In this document: piece by piece, positions 6,197 to 10,426 of the stretch
How the letters are laid out: every line of letters begins with the position of its first letter
Position numbering within the stretch: the stretch's first letter is position 1
NCBI GenBank assembly: GCA_041306075.1
Contig: JBFYKH010000029.1
Coordinates: 1-10,426, forward strand
Length of the DNA stretch: 10,426 nt
Origin: JAHIYG01 sp041306075
GTDB lineage: Archaea > Altiarchaeota > Altiarchaeia > IMC4 > SCGC-AAA252-I15
Direction of reading: 5' to 3'
Notes under the pieces: model-generated
What the model saw: only the letters and a program-made list of their open reading frames with translations
Database searches by the model: none
What the model was told of the DNA's origin: nothing
Program-made: the position numbers and the translations under genes

Positions 6197-7288
6197 ATGG
6201 CTAATAAAGACATACGGGTCGCAATCATCGGAGTCGGGAACTGCGCGTCCAGCCTGGTGCAGGGCGTCGAATACTACAAGAACGTGAAGGCGGAGGACCC
6301 GCTCATACCCGGCCTCATGCACAACGCCCTCGGCGGCTACATGGTCCGCGACATAAAGTTTGCAGCCGCCTTCGACGTGGACCAGAAGAAGGTCGGCCGG
6401 GACCTGAGCGAGGCCGTCTTCGCGCAGCCGAACTGCACAATCAAGTTCTCGGACGTCCCGGAATGGGGGCTCGAGGTCATGAAGGGGCCGGTGCTCGACG
6501 GCGTCGGCGACACGACGCGGGAGAAGTTCACTGTTGACGCGAGGCAGAAGCCCGTCGACGTAGCGAAGGAGCTCGAGAAGTCCGGCGCAGAGGTCGCGAT
6601 ATGCTACCTGCCCGTCGGCTCGGAGCAGGCGGCGAGGTTCTACGCAGACGAATGCGTCAAGGCCGGCGTCGCGCTGATAAACGCCATGCCCGTCTTCATA
6701 TGCTCAAAGAACGAGGGCGCGGACAAGTTCAAGGCCGCGGGGCTTCCGTGCATCGGCGACGACATCAAGAGCCAGGTGGGGGCGACAATAGTGCACAGGA
6801 CGCTCACGCGCCTCTTCGTGGAGCGCGGCGTCAAGCTCGAGCACACGTACCAGCTTAACGTCGGCGGCAACACGGACTTCCTGAACATGCTAGAGCGCAC
6901 CCGCCTCAAGAGCAAGAAGATATCGAAGACGCAGAGCGTCCAGAGCCAGCTGCCCACGCAGCTGCCAGCCGAGGACATACATATCGGCCCCTCCGACTAC
7001 GTGCCGTGGCTCCACGACAAGAAGCTCTGCTTCATCAGGATGGAGGGGAAGAGCTTCGGCGACATACCCCTGACCCTAGAGCTGCGCCTCGACGTCGAGG
7101 ACAGCCCCAACAGCGCCGGAGTCATGGTGGACGCCGTCCGGTGCGCGAAAATCGGCCTCGACCGCGGCGTAGGCGGTGCGCTCACGAGCCCGTCCAGCTA
7201 CTTCATGAAGAGCCCGATGATACAGTACACGGACACCGTGGCCCGGGAGATGGTCGAGGAATTCATCAAGGGCGAAAGAGAGAGATGA
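6197..7288 (+). CDS. ino1: myo-Inositol-1-phosphate synthase
   Basis: This 363-residue NAD-dependent enzyme converts glucose 6-phosphate to L-myo-inositol 1-phosphate, the head-group precursor of inositol lipids. The sequence closely follows the actinobacterial/archaeal Ino1 type. A Rossmann motif IIGVGNCASSLVQGVEYY occurs at 10-27, then FAAFDVDQKKVG near 55-66, YLPVGSEQAARFYADE near 136-151, IGDDIKSQVGAT near 187-198, LNVGGNTDFLNMLER (220-234), LKSKKISKTQ (237-246, the lysine-rich active-site region) and MKSPMIQYTD near the C-terminus. Length matches the family and no key motif is missing. The ATG at 6197 sits about 25 nt after a strong TATA box, so the message is probably leaderless. The gene leads an operon with a DMT-type membrane protein and a CDP-alcohol transferase, and is divergent from a PadR-type regulator. 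Confidence 0.97.
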   Translation: MANKDIRVAIIGVGNCASSLVQGVEYYKNVKAEDPLIPGLMHNALGGYMVRDIKFAAAFDVDQKKVGRDLSEAVFAQPNCTIKFSDVPEWGLEVMKGPVLDGVGDTTREKFTVDARQKPVDVAKELEKSGAEVAICYLPVGSEQAARFYADECVKAGVALINAMPVFICSKNEGADKFKAAGLPCIGDDIKSQVGATIVHRTLTRLFVERGVKLEHTYQLNVGGNTDFLNMLERTRLKSKKISKTQSVQSQLPTQLPAEDIHIGPSDYVPWLHDKKLCFIRMEGKSFGDIPLTLELRLDVEDSPNSAGVMVDAVRCAKIGLDRGVGGALTSPSSYFMKSPMIQYTDTVAREMVEEFIKGERER

Positions 7289-7731
7289 TGGATAACTGGC
7301 TGGCCCTCGGCCTCGCGGCGGCCCTTGCGTATTCCATCTCGGGCCTGGCAACGAAGGTCGCACTTGACAAGAGGTACATGGGCCTCGAGCCCACATCTGT
7401 GGCTCTCTTGGTCATGGCGGGCGTCGTCATCGGCTTCGCGTCTTTCTACCTCCTCTTCGCGGGGCTGAAGATGCCGCAGCTCAAGCCGGCGGCCGCGCTA
7501 GTCGGCGTCGCGGTCGGCTTCTTCTGGGCCCTCGGCTCCCTGATGGTATACTACGGCCTCCTCAGGGGCGCTGACGTCTCGAGGATGGCGCCGGTATACA
7601 ACCTCAACACCCTCCTCGTCGTCGCAGGCGGCATAATCCTCCTCCACGAGCTCCCGGACAAGGCGCAGGCCCTGAGGGTCGCTGCCGGGGCGGTACTTAT
7701 AGTCATAGGCGGCGTATTGGTGAGCACATAA
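7285..7731 (+). CDS. EamA/DMT-superfamily half-size membrane protein
   Basis: This 148-residue integral membrane protein has five likely helices at about 4-24, 38-60, 68-93, 102-121 and 128-147. MAPVYNLNTLLVVAGGIILLHELP (signature start P103, N106; E122) followed by a final helix reading AGAVLIVIGGVLV is the classic EamA-repeat ending, with a proline-containing helix, HE-x-P and then a glycine-rich helix. Typical DMT transporters have two such repeats and ten helices; this is a single repeat, so it would have to work as a dimer, as other half-size members do. The first ATG overlaps the ino1 stop as ATGA (a second ATG follows directly), so translation is probably coupled. Lying between two inositol-lipid enzymes, it may move a lipid, polar head group or related metabolite, but the substrate is not known. 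Confidence 0.88.
   Translation: MMDNWLALGLAAALAYSISGLATKVALDKRYMGLEPTSVALLVMAGVVIGFASFYLLFAGLKMPQLKPAAALVGVAVGFFWALGSLMVYYGLLRGADVSRMAPVYNLNTLLVVAGGIILLHELPDKAQALRVAAGAVLIVIGGVLVST
7719..7723 (+). promoter_or_regulatory. Shine-Dalgarno sequence for the CDP-alcohol transferase
   Basis: GGTGA inside the end of the preceding gene lies 9 nt before the ATG at 7733 and matches the archaeal anti-Shine-Dalgarno core. It is one of few recognisable ribosome sites in the window and fits a gene read from the interior of an operon rather than from a leaderless end. It supports the start at 7733. Confidence 0.5.
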
Positions 7732-7732
7732 G

Positions 7733-8347
7733 ATGCTGAAGTCAAGGTTCCGCGAACGGTTCAAGGGCGTGCACATCGAGATAGGGATACTCTTCGCGAG
7801 GGTGGGGATTTCCCCCAACACGTGGACCGCCCTCTCGCTCGCCCCGGCCGCCCTCGGCTTCGCAGCCCTCTACGCGGGGAACCTGCCCCTTGGCCTCGTC
7901 CTCTTCGCGTTGAGCGGCTTCATGGACATCATCGACGGCAACGTGGCGCGGGTCACCAAGAGCGTCTCGAACCTCGGCGCGTTCCTCGACGGCGTCATAG
8001 ACCGCTACGTCGAGTTCGCGCTCTACATCGGCCTCCTCTTCTACCTCGAGGGCGCCGAGCAGGTCCTCCTCCCAAGCGGCATATGGGTATGCCTCCTCGT
8101 GTTCGGAGCCATGATGCCGGCCTTCATAACCGCCTACGCGGACCACCGGAAGGTCATCGAGGACGAGGAGAAGCTCAAGAGCCTCGGCGGCTTCATAGAG
8201 CGCTTCGAGCGTCTAGCCCTCCTATACGCCGGCATGGCTTTGGGCATCCTAAACCCCGTTTACCTGACTTATACGGTGATTCTGACCGCGCTCTTGTCGA
8301 ACATAACGGCCTTAGAGCGCATATACCGCGTCATTTCAGCCAAATAA
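7733..8347 (+). CDS. CDP-alcohol phosphatidyltransferase, probable archaetidylinositol-phosphate synthase
   Basis: This 204-residue membrane enzyme joins an alcohol to a CDP-activated lipid, releasing CMP. The full family signature D-x2-DG-x2-AR-x8-G-x3-D-x3-D is present: D65, D68, G69, A72, R73, G82, D86 and D90, the metal-binding and catalytic set. ISPNTWT (26-32) before the second helix is also typical, and there are about six hydrophobic segments (near 31-50, 51-66, 92-106, 113-135, 160-176 and 177-193). The family alone does not fix the alcohol. Because the gene is in an operon with ino1, the best reading is archaetidylinositol-phosphate synthase, which uses CDP-archaeol and inositol 1-phosphate, as characterised in Methanothermobacter. 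Glycerophosphate or another acceptor remains possible. It starts 1 nt after the DMT stop with a GGTGA ribosome site. Confidence 0.88.
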   Translation: MLKSRFRERFKGVHIEIGILFARVGISPNTWTALSLAPAALGFAALYAGNLPLGLVLFALSGFMDIIDGNVARVTKSVSNLGAFLDGVIDRYVEFALYIGLLFYLEGAEQVLLPSGIWVCLLVFGAMMPAFITAYADHRKVIEDEEKLKSLGGFIERFERLALLYAGMALGILNPVYLTYTVILTALLSNITALERIYRVISAK

Positions 8348-8350
8348 AGC

Positions 8351-8356
8351 TTTTTA
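8351..8356 (+). promoter_or_regulatory. TTTTTA: TATA-like box and possible U-run terminator
   Basis: TTTTTA starts 4 nt after the stop of the CDP-alcohol transferase. Its five T could end the upstream transcript, since archaeal polymerase stops at U runs. It is also centred 30 nt before the ATG at 8384, so it could serve as the TATA box of the next gene, giving a leader of 0-5 nt. Both readings rest on position only. Confidence 0.4.
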
Positions 8357-8383
8357 GGCGGAAAGCACTATTCTTATGCTACC

Positions 8384-8713
8384 ATGAGCGGCCTGACACC
8401 CAAGAAATTGGCCGAATCCCTTGTCGAAAAGCACGACAGATTCATAGCCGAGTACGGTGACGAGCTGGAGAAATCCCAGCAGATTATCATGCTGCGCGAG
8501 AAGCGCGACCAGCTCATCCACTGGATGGAGGAGAACGGCAGCAAGGGCAAGTTCGCCAAGGAGTTCGAGGACACAGACCGCGAATACAAGGAGATCACGG
8601 CCTCGTTCAAGCCCAAGGGCCAATCCCACTACGAGGGGCTTAAGGGCAAGGTCGAGGAGCACAAGAAGGCGCGAAGCTATTGGCTGGAAAAGGCAGGCGG
8701 GACGAAAGCATGA
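8384..8713 (+). CDS. Small helical, probably coiled-coil protein (109 aa)
   Basis: This is a 109-residue, highly charged protein with no signal or membrane segment. It looks almost entirely alpha-helical. A heptad-like stretch runs over about 6-50 (including ELEKSQQIIMLREKRDQLIH), followed by a break at NGSKGK, a second helix region, and a third helix around 84-103 (GLKGKVEEHKKARSYWLEK). I know no named family. Its stop codon overlaps the ATG of the COG1340-like coiled-coil gene (ATGA at 8710-8713), so the two are co-translated and probably form a complex. A TATA-like element lies about 30 nt upstream. An ATG 8 nt earlier, at 8376, is out of frame and meets a stop after three codons, so it is not used as the start. 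Confidence 0.8.
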   Translation: MSGLTPKKLAESLVEKHDRFIAEYGDELEKSQQIIMLREKRDQLIHWMEENGSKGKFAKEFEDTDREYKEITASFKPKGQSHYEGLKGKVEEHKKARSYWLEKAGGTKA

Positions 8714-9639
8714 ACGAGAACGAAATCAAAGACAAGCTAAACGAACTCCGGCAGGAGATTGACAAGAAGAAGAGGGAAATAAACGAGATCCTATCGGAAG
8801 TCAAAGTCCACCAGAGGGACATCTTTTCCTTGCGTCAGGCCAGGGACCAGGGCAACGACGACTGCAAGCGGCTCTCTCAGGAGGCGCGGCAGCTTCGCGA
8901 CAAGCGCGACGAGATGAACGCCAAGATAGCCGCCCTCAAGGAGGAGCGCAGGCAGATAAACGACCGGATAAAGTCGCTCTCCGGCGACATCAAGGACAGC
9001 AAGGAGAAGCGCGACGAACTCAACCGCTCCGCGCGCGGGTCGGACGCGTCCCTCATAGACCGCTACGAGCACGACATGGACGCGCTACTCAACAAGGACA
9101 TCCCCCTAGACCGGGAGGTCAGGCTCTACGACACCATATTCGCGCTGATGGAGCGCGTGGAGGCCGCCAAGAAGGCGACGAGCTTCCACAAGAAGGTCGT
9201 CTCTACCTACGACGGCATCAAGTCGCTCGACGAGCGGGCCGACACCCTGTCAGCGGACATACGGGCCCTGGCGGAAGAGTCCGAGAAGTACCACCTGAAG
9301 GCTGTGGAGATATACTCGACGGTGGACGAGACCCGGAAGAAGGCGGACGAGAGCCACGCGAAGCTCCTGGAGAAGTACAACATCGTGAATCCTCTGCGCG
9401 ACAAGGTCACGGCCATCAAGAAGGAGATTGACGCGATAGAGGCCCAGACGGCCCCCTACGACGATGAGATGGCCAAGCTGCGCTCCGTGAAGGAGGGCGA
9501 GCGGAAGGCGCAAATCGCGGTCGAGGCGAAGCAGAAGCTGAAGTCGAGCAAGAGGATAAGCCTGGACGACTTCAGGGCGATACTGGAGGACGCGAGCCAG
9601 GACGAGCCGCCGGCGCCGGTGGAAGCCAAGGCCGAGTGA
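8710..9639 (+). CDS. Coiled-coil protein, COG1340-like
   Basis: This is a 309-residue soluble protein of two long coiled-coil arms. The first (about 1-110) is rich in E, K, R and D with heptad spacing. A middle section at 111-150 contains LLNKDIPLDREVRLYDTIF, which resembles the conserved centre of the archaeal COG1340 family of uncharacterised coiled-coil proteins (a hydrophobic patch, then a short Pro-containing link and an acidic/aromatic helix). A second coil covers about 150-275, then KRISLDDFRAILED (281-294), the family's short C-terminal helix, and an acidic Pro/Ala-rich tail. Function is unknown; structural, adaptor or nucleic-acid roles are all open. The start at 8710 is chosen because it overlaps the previous stop as ATGA; an in-frame ATG at 8680 would lie inside the previous gene. 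Confidence 0.82.
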   Translation: MNENEIKDKLNELRQEIDKKKREINEILSEVKVHQRDIFSLRQARDQGNDDCKRLSQEARQLRDKRDEMNAKIAALKEERRQINDRIKSLSGDIKDSKEKRDELNRSARGSDASLIDRYEHDMDALLNKDIPLDREVRLYDTIFALMERVEAAKKATSFHKKVVSTYDGIKSLDERADTLSADIRALAEESEKYHLKAVEIYSTVDETRKKADESHAKLLEKYNIVNPLRDKVTAIKKEIDAIEAQTAPYDDEMAKLRSVKEGERKAQIAVEAKQKLKSSKRISLDDFRAILEDASQDEPPAPVEAKAE

Positions 9640-9670
9640 TTGAAGATTAGGATATCCCTTTGGGTGGAAT

Positions 9671-9694
9671 CTGGCGGAGTGTTTCATCCGCCAG
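9671..9694. terminator. Perfect 8-bp hairpin, possible terminator or RNA structure
   Basis: CTGGCGGA (9671-9678) is perfectly complementary to TCCGCCAG (9687-9694) with an 8-nt loop GTGTTTCA. It begins 32 nt after the stop of the coiled-coil operon. No U run follows (TTCCC), so it is not a classic intrinsic terminator; it could protect the mRNA 3' end or bind a protein. Confidence 0.4.
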
Positions 9695-9748
9695 TTCCCA
9701 AGTATTGGTTAAGAACCTGACGCCCGTTGTCTAATGTGTAATTGCGTT

Positions 9749-9753
9749 AAAAA
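9749..9753 (-). terminator. U-run terminator after the AAA+ ATPase gene
   Basis: On the minus strand GCCGGC followed by five T (AAAAA at 9749-9753 on the plus strand) lies about 37 nt past the AAA+ stop codon. A short U run is the main signal for archaeal termination. It is a modest match. Confidence 0.35.
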
Positions 9754-9759
9754 GCCGGC

Positions 9760-9793
9760 GTAGTGACTAAGAATCGGCGGATGTAGTGACTAA
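9760..9793. repeat. 11-bp direct repeat pair GTAGTGACTAA
   Basis: GTAGTGACTAA occurs at 9760-9770 and again at 9783-9793, one period being 23 bp. Each copy is preceded by a CGGCG-containing stretch (GCCGGC and TCGGCGG). The second copy overlaps the stop codon of the AAA+ gene (9790-9792 on the minus strand). Two copies only, so this may be a small duplication or a pair of binding sites. Confidence 0.55.
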
Positions 9794-10426
9794 CCGTCGC
9801 GCTCCTCCGCCATCCTAATCTTCGTCTCGCACTCCACGACCTTCCCCTCGTACTCCCTGAGGAGCTGCCTGAGCGTGGCCTCGTCCACGTCGCCGCTCCT
9901 GTACCTGTCCTTCACGTCCTCGACCATCATCAGGTACTCCCTCATCCTCCTCTTCAAGAGCTCCAGGTCCTCGCCGGACATGCTGCGCCCCTCCCTACCT
10001 GAAAGGTGACCCTGGACGGCCTTCATGAGGTCCGGGTACTCGTTGTCCTCGCCCCTCTTCCTTATCTCCCTGTCCGCCTGCCTGAACCACGGGGTGATGG
10101 AGGACGGCCTCGCCGCCATGGCCCTTCTGAAGTCGTCCATCGTCGCCGGCCTCTTCTTTCCGGTCTCCATGGTCTCCTTCCACGGTATCTTCGCGGCCTC
10201 GTCGCATATCAGCTTTATGTCGGCGCTCGAGTAGCCGTCCGTGAGGCGCGAGAGCTCGGCGTAGTCGATGCCCTTGTCGATGGGCAGCCTGGCAGAGTGT
10301 ATCCTGAACACCTCCGCCCTGCTCTTCTCGTCGGGCGGCGGCAGGAATATCTGGTCGCTGAACCTTCCCGCCCGCCTGAGTGCCGGGTCTATGTCCCATG
10401 GGGCGTTGGTGGCCGCCAGGACGACG
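9790..10426 (-). CDS. AAA+ ATPase, C-terminal 211 residues (runs off window)
   Basis: The frame is open from the right edge to a TAG at 9792-9790; the N-terminus with Walker A and B lies outside. The visible part starts inside the ATPase core: AATNAPWDIDPALRRAGRF is the sensor-1 and second-region-of-homology segment, with arginine-finger candidates in RRAGR. FLPPPDEKSRAEVFRIH follows, then a lid domain with GYSSADIKLICDEAAK, and RPSSITPWFRQADREI. After it comes a charged helical tail of about 75 residues, likely partly coiled-coil. The NAPWDIDPALRR form is found in classical AAA proteins (the Cdc48/proteasome-ATPase/Vps4 group), where a hexamer pulls on protein substrates. I cannot tell which subgroup without the N-terminus. 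It is convergent with the coiled-coil pair. An ATG at 10311 is internal, not the start. Confidence 0.88.
   Translation of the reverse strand, partial: VVLAATNAPWDIDPALRRAGRFSDQIFLPPPDEKSRAEVFRIHSARLPIDKGIDYAELSRLTDGYSSADIKLICDEAAKIPWKETMETGKKRPATMDDFRRAMAARPSSITPWFRQADREIRKRGEDNEYPDLMKAVQGHLSGREGRSMSGEDLELLKRRMREYLMMVEDVKDRYRSGDVDEATLRQLLREYEGKVVECETKIRMAEERDG

Noticed and set aside
7742..8146. 134-codon minus-strand frame opposite the CDP-alcohol transferase
   Set aside because: The plus strand carries the full catalytic signature; the antisense product is a mirror of it with no features.
9755..9793. Repeat pair as the start of a CRISPR array
   Set aside because: Only two 11-bp copies with a 12-bp spacer and no cas genes; too short and too few.

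Overview
The window is compact archaeal chromosomal DNA, GC-rich (roughly 60% by eye), with about fourteen genes and almost no spare sequence. The archaeal signs are a Hel308-type repair helicase, an archaeal-type phosphoglycerate kinase, a CDP-alcohol transferase beside an inositol-phosphate synthase (the two enzymes that make archaeal inositol ether lipids), a COG1340-like coiled-coil protein, heavy use of AUA and AGG/AGA codons, and A/T-rich TATA-like boxes about 25-28 nt before start codons, as expected for leaderless mRNAs. The exact lineage cannot be read from the sequence. The gene density and the form of one membrane protein's ectodomain would suit a DPANN/Micrarchaeota-like genome, but this is a weak guess.

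Left part (1-3659): a minus-strand pair, hel308 followed by a gene cut by the window edge, diverges from an unrecognised 271-residue soluble protein. That protein runs tail-to-tail, stop codon against stop codon, into a minus-strand nitroreductase-family flavoprotein. The nitroreductase in turn diverges from pgk, with one TATA-like box exactly midway between the two start codons.

Middle (3715-6147): pgk is followed at once by a three-helix membrane protein with a C-terminal external beta-rich domain. Next comes a 59-codon single-helix membrane protein with its own TATA box, whose end overlaps the end of a minus-strand PadR-type regulator.

Right-centre (6197-8347): the regulator diverges, again over a single central TATA box, from an apparent inositol-lipid operon. 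This operon holds myo-inositol-1-phosphate synthase, a half-size EamA/DMT membrane protein (ATGA overlap), and a CDP-alcohol phosphatidyltransferase that is probably archaetidylinositol-phosphate synthase (1-nt gap). The layout suggests that the PadR protein regulates itself and the lipid operon.

Right end (8384-10426): a translationally coupled pair of helical/coiled-coil proteins (109 and 309 residues) converges on the C-terminal half of an AAA+ ATPase that runs off the window. The 150-nt gap between them holds a perfect 8-bp hairpin and an 11-bp direct repeat. I found no rRNA, tRNA, CRISPR array, insertion sequence or defence system. The most unusual material is the promoter architecture and the unannotated small membrane protein.
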